Positions 26,997-41,448 of a stretch of 43,515 nt of DNA are shown here, in pieces (the stretch's first letter is position 1; each line of letters opens with the position of its first letter). Source of the DNA: Saccoglossus kowalevskii. Taxonomy: Eukaryota > Hemichordata > Enteropneusta > Harrimaniidae. The notes under the pieces were generated by a model, which was not told where the DNA came from, did no database searches, and saw only the letters and a program-made list of their open reading frames with translations. The stretch spans positions 1 to 43,515 of the forward strand of contig NW_003144206.1 of the NCBI RefSeq assembly GCF_000003605.2, given 5' to 3'. The position numbers and the translations under genes are program-made.

Positions 26997-29460
26997 ACCA
27001 GCACCATTTACACAGATTACACTATAAGAGTGCCATTTACATATTACACTATAAGAGTGCCATTTACGCCAAGATCACTATTTACACCATGGTTACACTA
27101 TAAGAGCACCATTTACACAGATTACACTATAAGAGTGCCATTTACACCAAGATCACTATTTACACTATGGTTGCACTATAAGAGCACCATTTACACAGAT
27201 TACACTATAAGAGTGCCATTTACACCAAGATCACTATTTACACTATGATTACACTATAAGAGCACCATTTACACAGATTACACTATAAGAGTGCCATTTA
27301 CGCCAAGATCACTATTTACACTATGATTACACTATAAGAGTGCCATTTACACAGATTACACTATAAGAGTGCCATTCACACTATGGTTACACTATAAGAG
27401 CACCATTTACACAGATTACACTATAAGAGTGCCATTTATACAGATGACACTATAAGAGTGCCATTTACAGCAAGATCACTATTTACACTATGGTTACACT
27501 ATAAGAGCACCATTTACACAGATTACACTATAAGAGTGCCATTTACAGATTACACTATAAGAGTGCCATTTACAGCAAGATCACTATTTACACTATGGTT
27601 ACACTATAAGAGCACCATTTACACAGATTACACTATAAGAGTGCCATTTACGCCAAGATCACTATTTACACTATGGTTACACTATAAGAGCACCATTTAC
27701 ACAGATTACACTATAAGAGTGCCATTTACGCCAAGATCACTATTTACATTATGGTTACACTATAAGAGCACCATTTACACAGATTACACTATAAGAGCGC
27801 AATTTACAGCAAGATCACTATTTACACTATGGTTACACTATAAGTGCACCATTTACACAGATTACACTATAAGAGTGCCATTTACGCCAAGATCACCATT
27901 TACACTATGGTTATACTATAAGAGCACCATTTACACAGATTACACTATAAGAGTGCCATTTACAGATTACACTATAAGAGTGCCATTTACGCCAAGATCA
28001 CTATTTACACTATGGTTACACTATAAGAGCACCATTTACACAGATTACACTATAAGAGTGCCATTTACACAGATTACACTATAAGAGTGCCATTTACAGA
28101 TTACACTATAAGAGTGCCATTTACTGCAAGGTCACTATTTACACTATGGTTACACTATAAGAGCACCATTTACACAGATTACACTATAAGAGTGCCATTT
28201 ACGCCAAGATCACTATTTACATTATGGTTACACTATAAGAGAACCATTTACACAGATTACACTATAAGAGCGCCATTTACAGCAAGATCACTATTTACAC
28301 TATGGTTACACTATAAGAGCACCATTTACACAGATTACACTATAAGAGTGCCATTTACGCCAAGATCACCATTTACACTATGGTTATACTATAAGAGCAC
28401 CATTTACACAGATTACACTATAAGAGTGCCATTTACAGATTACACTATAAGAGTGCCATTTACGCCAAGATCACTATTTACACTATGGTTACACTATAAG
28501 AGCACCATTTACACAGATTACACTATAACAGTGCCATTTACACAGATTACACTATAAGAGTGCCATTTACGCCAAGATCACTATTTACACTATGGTTACA
28601 CTATAAGAGCACCATTTACACAGATTACACTATAAGAGTGCCATTTACACAGATTACACTATAAGAGCACCATTTACACAGATTACACTGTAAGAGTGCC
28701 ATTTACAGATTACACTATAAGAGTGCCATTTACAGCAAGATCACTATTTACACTATGGTTACACTATAAGTGCACCATTTACACAGATTACACTATAAGA
28801 GTGCCATTTACGCCAAGATCACTATTTACACTATGGTTACACTATAAGAGCACCATTTACACAGATTACACTATAAGAGCGCCATTTACAGCAAGATCAC
28901 TATTTACACTATGGTTACACTATAAGAGCACCATTTACACAGATTACACTATAAGAGTGCCATTTACGCCAAGATCACCATTTACACTATGGTTATACTA
29001 TAAGAGCACCATTTACACAGATTACACTATAAGAGTGCCATTTACAGATTACACTATAAGAGTGCCATTTACGCCAAGATCACTATTTACACTATGGTTA
29101 CACTATAAGAGCACCATTTACACAGATTACACTATAAGAGTGCCATTTACACAGATTACACTATAAGAGTGCCATTTACGCCAAGATCACTATTTACACT
29201 ATGGTTACACTATAAGAGCACCATTTACACAAATTACACTATAAGAGTGCCATTTACACAGATTACACTATAAGAGCACCATTTACACAGATTACACTAT
29301 AAGAGTGCCATTTACAGCAAGATCACTATTTACACTATGGTTACACTATAAGAGCACCATTTACACAGATTACACTATAAGAGCACCATTTACACAGATT
29401 ACACTATAAGAGTGCCATTTACGCCAAGATCACTATTTACACTATGGTTACACCATTTAC
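26997..29460. repeat. Junction-bounded segment, 2,464 bp
   Basis: Marker at 27440, spacing 443. Early variants (tttacaccatgg at 27081, gccattcacac) match 18675 onward at an offset of 8,322. It then carries agagcgcaattt with ataagtgcacc (about 27800-27850) and a duplicated inner run starting at 28087 and again at 28696, which explains the doubled length. Confidence 0.76.
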
Positions 29461-31323
29461 ACCAGCACCATTTACACAGATTACACTATAAGAGTGCCAT
29501 TTACAGATTACACTATAAGAGTGCCATTTACGCCAAGATCACTATTTACACTATGGTTACACTATAAGAGCACTATTTACACAGATTGCACTATAAGAGT
29601 GCCATTTACACCAAGATCACTATTTACACTATGGTTGCACTATAAGAGCACCATTTACACAGATTACACTATAAGAGTGCCATTTACACCAAGATCACTA
29701 TTTACACTATGATTACACTATAAGAGCACCATTTACACAGATTACACTATAGGAGTGCCATTTACGCCAAGATCACTATTTACACTATGATTACACTATA
29801 AGAGTGCCATTTACACAGATTACACTATAAGAGTGCCATTTACACTATGGTTACACTATAAGAGCACCATTTACACAGATTACACTATAAGAGTGCCATT
29901 TATACAGAGGACACTATAAGAGTGCCATTTACAGCAAGATCACTATTTACACTATGGTTACACTATAAGAGCACCATTTACACAGATTACACTATAAGAG
30001 TGCCATTTACAGATTACACTATAAGAGTGCCATTTACAGCAAGATCACTATTTACACTATGGTTTCACTATAAGAGCACCATTTACACAGATTACACTAT
30101 AAGAGTGCCATTTACGCCAAGATCACTATTTACACTATGGTTACACTATAAGAGCACCATTTACACAGATTACACTATAAGAGTGCCATTTACGCCAAGA
30201 TCACTATTTACATTATGGTTACACTATAAGAGCGCCATTTACACAGATTACACTATAAGAGTGCCATTTACGCCAAGATCACCATTTACACTATGGTTAT
30301 ACTATAAGAGCACCATTTACACAGATTACACTATAAGAGTGCCATTTACAGATTACACTATAAGAGTGCCATTTACGCCAAGATCACTATTTACACTATG
30401 GTTACACTATAAGAGCACCATTTACACAGATTACACTATAAGAGTGCCATTTACACAGATTACACTATAAGAGTGCGATTTACAGATTACACTATAAGAG
30501 TGCCATTTACAGCAAGGTCACTATTTACACTATGGTTACACTATAAGAGCACCATTTACACAGATTACACTATAAGAGTGCCATTTACGCCCAAGATCAC
30601 TATTTACACTATGGGTTACATTATAAGAGCACCATTTACACAGATTACACTAATAAGAGTGCCATTTACGCCAAGATCACTATTTACATTATGGTTACAC
30701 TATAAGAGCACCATTTACACAGATTACACTATAAGAGCGCCATTTACAGCAAGATCACTATTTACACTATGGTTACACTATAAGAGCACCATTTACACAG
30801 ATTACACTATAAGAGTGCCATTTACGCCAAGATCACCATTTACACTATGGTTATACTATAAGAGCACCATTTACACAGATTACACTATAAGAGTGCCATT
30901 TACAGATTACACTATAAGAGTGCCATTTACGCCAAGATCACTATTTACACTATGGTTACACTATAAGAGCACCATTTACACAGATTACACTATAAGAGTG
31001 CCATTTACACAGATTACATTATAAGAGTGCCATTTACGCCAAGATCACTATTTACACTATGGTTACACTATAAGAGCACCATTTACACAGATTACACTAT
31101 AAGAGTGCCATTTACACAGATTACACTATAAGAGCACCATTTACACAGATTACACTATAAGAGTGCCATTTACAGCAAGATCACTATTTACTTTACACTA
31201 TGGTTACACTATAAGAGCACCATTTACACAGATTACACTATAAGAGCACCATTTACACAGATTACACTATAAGAGTGCCATTTACGCCAAGATCACTATT
31301 TACACTATGGTTACACCATTTAC
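29461..31323. repeat. Junction-bounded segment, 1,863 bp
   Basis: The marker position at 29904 (spacing 443) is mutated to tatacagaggacac. An extra inner run from 30473 accounts for most of the length above 1.3 kb. It contains the insertion cluster at 30588-30655 and a five-base duplication, atttactttacac, near 31190. Confidence 0.76.
30588..30655. repeat. Cluster of three single-base insertions
   Basis: Within about 65 bases the monomer gains a C (acgcccaagatc), a G (atgggttacattataag) and an A (cactaataagag). The three together restore the three-base phase, so the periodic open frame resumes after about 20 changed codons. Two of the three lengthen a homopolymer run, so a consensus error cannot be excluded. 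Confidence 0.7.
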
Positions 31324-32173
31324 ACCAGCACCATTTACACAGATTACACTATAAGAGTGCCATTTACAGATTACACTATAAGAGTGCCATTTACGCCAAG
31401 ATCACTATTTACACTATGGTTACACTATAAGAGCACCATTTACACAGATTACACTATAAGAGTGCCATTTACACCAAGATCACTATTTACTCTATGGTTG
31501 CACTATAAGAGCACCATTTACACAGATTACACTATAAGAGTGCCATTTACACCAAGATCACTATTTACATTATGATTACACTATAAGAGCACCATTTACA
31601 CAGATTACACTATAGGAGTGCCATTTACGCCAAGATCACTATTTACACTATGATTACACTATAAGAGTGCCATTTACACAGATTACACTATAAGAGTGCC
31701 ATTTACACTATGGTTACACTATAAGAGCACCATTTACACAGATTACACTATAAGAGTGCCATTTATACAGATGACACTATAAGAGTGCCATTTACAGCAA
31801 GATCACTATTTACACTATGATTACACTATAAGAGCACCATTTACACAGATTACACTACAAGAGTGCCATTTACAGATTACACTATAAGAGTGCCATTTAC
31901 AGCAAGATCACTATTTACACTATGGTTACACTATAAGAGCACCATTTACACAGATTACACTATAAGACTGCCATTTACGCCCAAGATCACTATTTACACT
32001 ATGGTTACACTATAAGAGCACCATTTACACAGATTACACTATAAGAGTGCCATTTACAGCAAGATCACTATTTACATTATGGGTACACTATGGTTACACC
32101 ATTTACACAGATTACACTATAAGAGTGCCATTTACGCCAAGATCACTATTTACACTATGGTTACACCATTTAC
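31324..32173. repeat. Short junction-bounded segment, 850 bp
   Basis: Marker at 31767, spacing 443. From 31357 to about 31978 it matches 1345-1966 without an indel at an offset of 30,012. An extra C then follows (acgcccaagatc). Near 32075 the run is cut short by ttatgggtacactatggttacaccatttac and goes straight to the next junction, so the second half of the standard unit is missing. Confidence 0.78.
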
Positions 32174-35136
32174 ACCAGCACCATTTACACAGATTACACT
32201 ATAAGAGTGCCATTTACAGATTACACTATAAGAGTGCCATTTACGCCAAGATCACTATTTACACTATGGTTACACTATAAGAGCACCATTTACACAGATT
32301 ACACTATAAGAGTGCCATTTACACCAAGATCACCATTTACACTATGGTTGCACTATAAGAGCACCATTTACACAGATTACACTATAAGAGTGCCATTTAC
32401 ACCAAGATCACTATTTACACTATGGTTGCACTATAAGAGCACCATTTACACAGATTACACTATAAGAGTGCCATTTACACCAAGATCACTATTTACACTA
32501 TGATTACACTATAAGAGCACCATTTACACAGATTACACTATAAGAGTGCCATTTACGCCAAGATCACTATTTACACTATGATTACACTATAAGAGTGCCA
32601 TTTACACAGATTACACTATAAGAGTGCCATTTACACTATGGTTACACTATAAGAACACCATTTACACAGATTACACTATAAGAGTGCCATTTACACCAAG
32701 ATCACTATGGTTGCACTATAAGAGCACCATTTACACAGATTACACTATAAGAGTGCCATTTACACCAAGATCACTATTCACACTATGATTACACTATAAG
32801 AGCACCATTTACACAGATTACACTATAAGAGTGCCATTTACGCCAAGATCGCTATTTACAATATGGTTACACTATAAGAGCACCATTTACACAGATTACA
32901 CTATAAGAGTGCCATTTACACAAATTACACTATAAGAGCACCATTTACACAGATTACACTATAAGAGTATCATTTACAGCAAGATCACTATTTACACTAT
33001 GGTTACACTATAAGAGTATCATTTACACTATAAGAGCACAATTTACACTACAATTACACTATAAGAGCACCATTTACAGCAAGATCACTATTTACACTAT
33101 AAGAGTGCCATTTACAGATTACACTATAAGAGTGCCATTTACAGATTACACTATAAGAGTGCCATTTACGCCAAGATCACTATTTACACTATGGTTACAC
33201 TATAAGAGCACCATTTACACAGATTACACTATAAGAGTGCCATTTACGCTAAGATCACTATTTACACTATGGTTACACTATAAGAGCACCATTTACACAG
33301 ATTACACTATAAGAGTGCCATTTACACCAAGATCACCATTTACACTATGGTTGCACTATAAGAGCACCATTTACACAGATTACACTATAAGAGTGCCATT
33401 TACACCAAGATCACTATTTACACTATGATTACACTATAAGAGCACCATTTACACAGATTACACTATAAGAGTGCCATTTACGCCAAGATCACTATTTACA
33501 CTATGATTACACTATAAGAGTGCCATTTACACAGATTACACTATAAGAGTGCCATTTACACTATGGTTACACTATAAGAGCACCATTTACACAGATTACA
33601 CTATAAGAGTGCCATTTATACAGATGACACTATAAGAGTGCCATTTACAGCAAGATCACTATTTACACTATGGTTACACTATAAGAGCACCATTTACACA
33701 GATTACACTATAAGAGTGCCATTTACAGATTACACTATAAGAGTGCCATTTACAGCAAGATCACTATTTACACTATGGTTACACTATAAGAGCACCATTT
33801 ACACATATTACACTATAAGAGTGCCATTTACGCCAAGATCACTATTTACATTATGGTTACACTATAAGAGCACCATTTACACAGATTACACTATAAGAGT
33901 GCCATTTACAGCAAGATCACTATTTACACTATGGTTACACTATAAGAGTACCATTTACACAGATTACACTATAAGAGTGCCATTTACGCCAAGATCACTA
34001 TTTACATTATGGTTACACTATAAGAGCACCATTTACACAGATTACATTATAAGAGCACCATTTACACAGATTACACTATAAGAGTGCCATTTACGCCAAG
34101 ATCACCATTTACACTATGGTTATACTATAAGAGCACCATTTACACAGATTACACTATAAGAGTGCCATTTACAGATTACACTATAAGAGTGCCATTACGC
34201 CAAGATCACTATTACACTATGGTTACACTATAAGAGCACCATTTACACAGATTACACTATAAGAGTGCCATTTACACAGATTACACTATAAGAGTGCCAT
34301 TTACAGATTACACTATAAGAGTGCCATTTACAGCAAGATCACTATTTACACTATTGTTACACTATAAGAGCACCATTTACACAGATTACACTATAAGAGT
34401 GCCATTTACGCCAAGATCACTATTTACACTATGGTTACACTATAAGAGCACCATTTACACAGATTACACTATAAGAGTGCCATTTACGCCAAGATCACTA
34501 TTTACATTATGGTTACACTATAAGAGCACCATTTACACAGATTACACTATAAGAGCGCCATTTACAGCAAGATCACTATTTACACTATGGTTACACTATA
34601 AGAGCACCATTTACACAGATTACACTATAAGAGTGCCATTTACGTCAAGATCACCATTTACACTATGGTTATACTATAAGAGCACCATTTACACAGATTA
34701 CACTATAAGAGTGCCATTTACAGATTACACTATAAGAGTGGCATTTACGCCAAGATCACTATTTACACTATGGTTACACTATAAGAGCACCATTTACACA
34801 GATTACACTATAAGAGTGCCATTTACACAGATTACACTATAAGAGTGCCATTTACGCCAAGATCACTATTTACACTATGGTTACACTATAAGAGCACCAT
34901 TTACACAGATTACACTATAAGAGTGCCATTTACACAGATTACACTATAAGAGCACCATTTACACAGATTACACTATAAGAGTGCCATTTACAGCAAGATC
35001 ACTATTTACACTATGGTTAAACTATAAGAGCACCATTTACACAGATTACACTATAAGAGCACCATTTACACAGATTACACTATAAGAGTGCCATTTACGC
35101 CAAGATCACTATTTACACTATGGTTACACCATTTAC
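32174..35136. repeat. Junction-bounded segment, 2,963 bp, with a degenerate island
   Basis: Contains the degenerate stretch annotated at 32640-33110. From about 33140 it is collinear with 3985 onward: the private acgctaagatc is at 4091 and 33248. The marker is at 33620. Two T losses lie close together (gccattacgcc and ctattacac, 34194-34215). A run with ctattgttac, acgtcaagatc and agagtggcattt follows. Confidence 0.74.
32640..33110. repeat. Degenerate island within the array
   Basis: This stretch is still satellite-derived but holds more unusual variants per length than anywhere else: ataagaacacc, a 13-base-short caagatcactatggttgcac, ctattcacac, gatcgctatttacaatatgg, cacaaattac, agagtatcatttac twice, agagcacaatttac, and actacaattacac. 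Pieces are also joined in unusual order, such as acactataagagtgcc directly after ctattt. It reads like a relic of older, less homogenised copies or a patchwork of several short exchanges. Confidence 0.75.
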
Positions 35137-36460
35137 ACCAGCACCATTTACACAGATTACACTATAAGAGTGCCATTTACAGATTACACTATAAGAGTGC
35201 CATTTACGCCAAGATCACTATTTACACTATGGTTACACTATAAGAGCACCATTTACACAGATTACACTATAAGAGTGCCATTTAAACCAAGATCACTATT
35301 TACACTATGGTTACACTATAAGAGCACCATTTACACAGATTACACTATAAGAGTGCCATTTACACCAAGATCACTATTTACACTATGGTTGCACTATAAG
35401 AGCACCATTTACACAGATTACACTATAAGAGTGCCATTTACACCAAGATCACTATTTACACTATCATTACACTATAAGAGCACCATTTACACAGATTACA
35501 CTATAAGAGTGCCATTTACGCCAAGATCGCTATTTACACTATGATTATACTATAAGAGTGCCATTTACACAGATTACACTATAAGAGCGCCATTTACACT
35601 ATGGTTACACTATAAGAGCACCATTTACACAGATTACACTATAAGAGTGCCGTTTACGCCAAGATCACTATTTACACTATGGTTACACTATAAGAGCACC
35701 ATTTACACAGATTACACTATAAGAGTGCCATTTACAGATTACACTATAAGAGTGCCATTTACAGCAAGATCACTATTTACACTATGGTTACACTATAAGA
35801 GCACCATTTACACAGATTACACTATAAGAGTGCCATTTACGCCAAGATCACTATTTACACTATGGTTACACTATAAGAGCACCATTTACACAGATTACAC
35901 TATAAGAGTGCCATTTACGCCAAGATCACTATTTACATTATGGTTACACTATAAGAGCACCATTTACACAGATTACACTATAAGAGCGCCATTTACAGCA
36001 AGATCACTATTTACACTATGGTTACACTATAAGAGCACCATTTACACAGATTACACTATAAGAGTGCCATTTACGCCAAGATCACCATTTACACTATGGT
36101 TATACTATAAGAGCACCATTTACACAGATTACACTATAAGAGTGCCATTTACAGATTACACTATAAGAGTGCCATTTACGCCAAGATCACTATTTACACT
36201 ATGGTTACACTATAAGAGCACCATTTACACAGATTACACTATAAGAGTGCCATTTACACAGATTACATTATAAGAGCACCATTTACACAGATTACACTAT
36301 AAGAGTGCCATTTACAGCAAGATCACTATTTACACTATGGTTACACTATAAGAGCACCATTTACACAGATTACACTATAAGAGCACCATTTACACAGATT
36401 ACACTATAAGAGTGCCATTTACGCCAAGATCACTATTTACACTATGGTTACACCATTTAC
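35137..36460. repeat. Junction-bounded segment, 1,324 bp
   Basis: Collinear with 5783 onward at an offset of 29,354 for at least 500 bp, to gtgccgtttacg at about 35648. It then continues as a standard run with acagcaag, agagcgcc and ggttatac units. The atttatacagatgacac marker is absent. A private atttaaaccaag lies near 35282. Confidence 0.78.
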
Positions 36461-37842
36461 ACCAGCACCATTTACACAGATTACACTATAAGAGTGCCAT
36501 TTACAGATTACACTATAAGAGTGCCATTTACGCCAAGATCACTATTTACACTATGGTTACACTATAAGAGCACCATTTACACAGATTACACTATAAGAGT
36601 GCCATTTACACCAAGATCACTATTTACACTATGGTTGCACTATAAGAGCACCATTTACACAGATTACACTATAAGAGTGCCATTTACACCAAGATCACTA
36701 TTTACATTATGATTACACTATAAGAGCACCATTTACACAGATTACACTATAGGAGTGCCATTTACGCCAAGATCACTATTTACACTATGATTACACTATA
36801 AGAGTGCCATTTACACAGATTACACTAAAAGAGTGCCATTTACACTATGGTTACACTATAAGAGCACCATTTACACAGATTACACTATAAGAGTGCCATT
36901 TATACAGATGACACTATAAGAGTGCCATTTACAGCAAGATCACTATTTACACTATGATTACACTATAAGAGCACCATTTACACAGATTACACTACAAGAG
37001 TGCCATTTACAGATTACACTATAAGAGTGCCATTTACAGCAAGATCACTATTTACACTATGGTTACACTATAAGAGCACCATTTACACAGATTACACTAT
37101 AAGAGTGCCATTTACACCAAGATCACTATTTACAATATGGTTACACTATAAGAGCACCATTTACACAGATTACACTATAGGAGTGCCATTTACGCCAAGA
37201 TCACTATTTACATTATGGTTACACTATAAGAGTGCCAAGATCACCATTTACACTATAAGAGCGCCATTTACAGCAAGATCACTATTTACGCTATGGTTAC
37301 ACTATAAGAGTGCCATTTACACCAAGATCACTATAAGAGTGCCATTTACGCCAAGAGTGCCATTTACACTATGGTTATACTATAAGAGCACCATTTACAC
37401 AGATTACACTATAAGAGTGCCATTTACAGATTACACTATAAGAGTGCCATTTACGCCAAGATCACTATTTACACTATGGTTACACTATAAGAGCACCATT
37501 TACACAGATTACACTATAAGAGTGCCATTTACACAGATTACACTATAAGAGTGCCATTTACGCCAAGATCACTATTTACACTATGGTTACACTATAAGAG
37601 CACCATTTACACAGATTACACTATAAGAGTGCCATTTACACAGATTACACTATAAGAGCACCATTTACACAGATTACACTATAAGAGTGCCATTTACAGC
37701 AAGATCACTATTTACACTATGGTTACACTATAAGAGCACCATTTACACAGATTACACTATAAGAGCACCATTTACACAGATTACACTATAAGAGTGCCAT
37801 TTACGCCAAGATCACTATTTACACTATGGTTACACCATTTAC
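36461..37842. repeat. Junction-bounded segment, 1,382 bp, internally scrambled
   Basis: Marker at 36904, spacing 443. The length is the same as the regular segment at 14678, but 37080-37380 is rearranged (separate entry). ctacaagag occurs near 36990, as in the 1.8, 13.4 and 31.9 kb copies. Confidence 0.76.
37080..37380. repeat. Scrambled stretch within a regular segment
   Basis: Pieces are joined in non-standard order: agagtgccaagatcacc followed by atttacactataagagcgcc, then ctatttacgctatgg, then accaagatcactataagag and acgccaagagtgcc. The first join resembles the shortened monomer of block A, which is otherwise confined to the left half. Each join can be explained by slippage between short shared words such as CCAAGA and ACTATAAGAG. 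Confidence 0.75.
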
Positions 37843-39775
37843 ACCAGCACCATTTACACAGATTACACTATAAGAGTGCCATTTACAGATTACACTATAA
37901 GAGTGCCATTTACGCCAAGATCACTATTTACACTATGGTTACACTATAAGAGCACCATTTACACAGATTACACTATAAGAGTGCCATTTACACCAAGATC
38001 ACTATTTACACTATGGTTGCACTATAAGAGCACCATTTACACAGATTACACTATAAGAGTGCCATTTACACCAAGATCACTATTTACATTATGATTACAC
38101 TATAAGAGCACCATTTACACAGATTACACTATAGGAGTGCCATTTACGCCAAGATCACTATTTACACTATGATTACACTATAAGAGTGCCATTTACACAG
38201 ATTACACTATAAGAGTGCCATTTACACTATGGTTACACTATAAGAGCACCATTTACACAGATTACACTATAAGAGTGCCATTTATACAGATGACACTATA
38301 AGAGTGCCATTTACATCAAGATCACTATTTACACTATGGTTACACTATAAGAGCACCATTTACACAGATTACACTACAAGAGTGCCATTTACAGATTACA
38401 CTATAAGAGTGCCATTTACAGCAAGATCACTATTTACACTATGGTTACACTATAAGAGCACCATTTACACAGATTACACTATAAGAGTGCCATTTACGCC
38501 AAGATCACTATTTACACTATGGTTACACTATAAGAGCACCATTTACACAGATTACACTATAAGAGTGCCATTTACAGCAAGATCACTATTTACATTATGG
38601 TTACACTATAAGAGCACCATTTACACAGATTACACTATAAGAGCGCCATTTACAGCAAGATCACTATTTACACTATGGTTACACTATAAGAGCACCATTT
38701 ACACAGATTACACTATAAGAGTGCCATTTACGTCAAGATCACCATTTACACTATGGTTATACTATAAGAGCACCATTTACACAGATTACACTATAAGAGT
38801 GCCATTTACAGATTACACTATAAGAGTGCCATTTACGCCAAGATCACTATTTACACTATGGTTACACTATAAGAGCACCATTTACACAGATTACACTATA
38901 AGAGTGCCATTTACACAGATTACACTATAAGAGTGCCATTTACAGATTACACTATAAGAGTGCCATTTACAGCAAGATCACTATTTACACTATGGTTACA
39001 CTATAAGAGCACCATTTACACAGATTACACTATAAGAGTGCCATTTACGCCAAGATCACTATTTACACTATGGTTACACTATAAGAGCACCATTTACACA
39101 GATTACACTATAAGAGTCCCATTTACGCCAATATCACTATTTACATTATGGTTACACTATAAGAGCACCATTTACACAGATTACACTATAAGAGCGCCAT
39201 TTACAGCAAGATCACTATTTACACTATGGTTACACTCTAAGAGCACCATTTACACAGATTACACTATAAGAGTGCCATTTACGCCAAGATCACCATTTAC
39301 ACTATGGTTATACTATAAGAGCACCATTTACACAGATTACACTATAAGAGTGCCATTTACAGATTACACTATAAGAGTGGCATTTACGCCAAGATCACTA
39401 TTTACACTATGGTTACACTATAAGAGCACCATTTACACAGATTACACTATAAGAGTGCCATTTACACAGATTACACTATAAGAGTGCCATTTACGCCAAG
39501 ATCACTATTTACACTATGGTTACACTATAAGAGCACCATTTACACAGATTACACTATAAGAGTGCCATTTACACAGATTACACTATAAGAGCACCATTTA
39601 CACAGATTACACTATAAGAGTGCCATTTACAGCAAGATCACTATTTACACTATGGTTAAACTATAAGAGCACCATTTACACAGATTACACTATAAGAGCA
39701 CCATTTACACAGATTACACAATAAGAGTGCCATTTACGCCAAGATCACTATTTACACTATGGTTACACCATTTAC
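37843..39775. repeat. Junction-bounded segment, 1,933 bp
   Basis: Marker at 38286, spacing 443; this is the last copy of that marker. acatcaagatc and ctacaagag follow, then a run with acgtcaagatcacc (about 38731). From 39374 to the end it matches 5381-5782 at an offset of 33,993 (agagtggcattt, ggttaaactataag, ttacacaataag). Confidence 0.76.
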
Positions 39776-40572
39776 ACCAGCACCATTTACACAGATTACA
39801 CTATAAGAGAGCCATTTACAGATTACACTATAAGAGTGCCATTTACGCCAAGATCACTATTTACACTATGGTTACACTATAAGAGCACCATTTACACAGA
39901 TTACACTATAAGAGTGCCATTACACCAAGATCACTATTTACATTATGGTTACACTATAAGAGCACCATTTACACAGATTACACTATAAGAGCGCCATTTA
40001 CAGCAAGATCACTATTTACACTATGGTTACACTATAAGAGCACCATTTACACAGATTACACTATAAGAGTGCCATTTACGCCAAGATCACCATTTACACT
40101 ATGGTTATACTATAAGAGCACCATTTACACAGATTACACTATAAGAGTGCCATTTACAGATTACACTATCAGAGTGCCATTTACGCCAAGATCACTATTT
40201 ACACTATGGTTACACTATAAGAGCACCAATTACACAGATTACACTATAAGAGTGCCATTTACACAGATTACACTATAAGAGTGCCATTTACGCCAAGATC
40301 ACTATTTACACTATGGTTACACTATAAGAGCACCATTTACACAGATTACACTATAAGAGTGCGATTTACACAGATTACACTATAAGAGCACCATTTACAC
40401 AGATTACACTATAAGAGTGCCATTTACAGCAAGATCACTATTTACACTATGGTTACACTATAAGGGCACCATTTACACAGATTACACTATAAGAGCACCA
40501 TTTACACAGATTACACTATAAGAGTGCCATTTACGCCAAGATCACTATTTACACTATGGTTACACCATTTAC
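39776..40572. repeat. Short junction-bounded segment, 797 bp
   Basis: Continues the match to 5783 at an offset of 33,993 through agagagccattt (about 39806). A T is then lost in gccattacacc (about 39919), after which the sequence joins the late part of the standard run (agagcgcc, ggttatac, ctatcagag). The early units with the marker are missing. Confidence 0.76.
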
Positions 40573-41448
40573 ACCAGCACCATTTACACAGATTACACTA
40601 TAAGAGTGCCATTTACAGATTACACTATAAGAGTGCCATTTACGCCAAGATCACTATTTACACTATGGTTACACTATAAGAGCACCATTTACACAGATTA
40701 CACTATAAGAGTGCCATTTACACCAAGATCACTATTTACACTATGGTTACACTATAAGAGCACCATTTACACAGATTACACTATAAGAGTGCCATTTACA
40801 CCAAGATCACTATTTACACTATGGTTGCACTATAAGAGCACCATTTACACAGATTACACTATAAGAGTGCCATTTACACCAAGATCACTATTTACACTAT
40901 GGTTACACTATAAGAGCACCATTTACACAGATTACACTATAAGAGTGCCGTTTACGCAAAGATCACTATTTACACTATGGTTACACTATAAGAGCACCAT
41001 TTACACAGATTACACTATAAGAGTGCCATTTACAGATTACACTATAAGAGTGCCATTTACGCCAAGATCACTATTTACACTATGGTTACACTATAAGAGC
41101 ACCATTTACACAGATTACACTATAAGAGTGCCATTTACACAGATTACACTATAAGAGTGCCATTTACGCCAAGATCACTATTTACACTATGGTTACACTA
41201 TAAGAGCACCATTTACACAGATTACACTATAAGAGTGCCATTTACACAGATTACACTATAAGAGCACCATTTACACAGATTACACTATAAGAGTGCCATT
41301 TACAGCAAGATCACTATTTACACTATGGTTACACTATAAGAGCACCATTTACACAGATTACACTATAAGAGCACCATTTACACAGATTACACTATAAGAG
41401 TGCCATTTACGCCAAGATCACTATTTACACTATGGTTACACCATTTAC
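40573..41448. repeat. Short junction-bounded segment, 876 bp
   Basis: Opens with the 27-bp piece and then consecutive 78-bp units alternating acgcc and acacc, with gtgccgtttacgcaaagatc near 40947. Neither an agagcgcc unit nor a ggttatac unit is present. The usual chain of 29-bp pieces with an acagcaag unit leads to the next junction. Confidence 0.76.
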
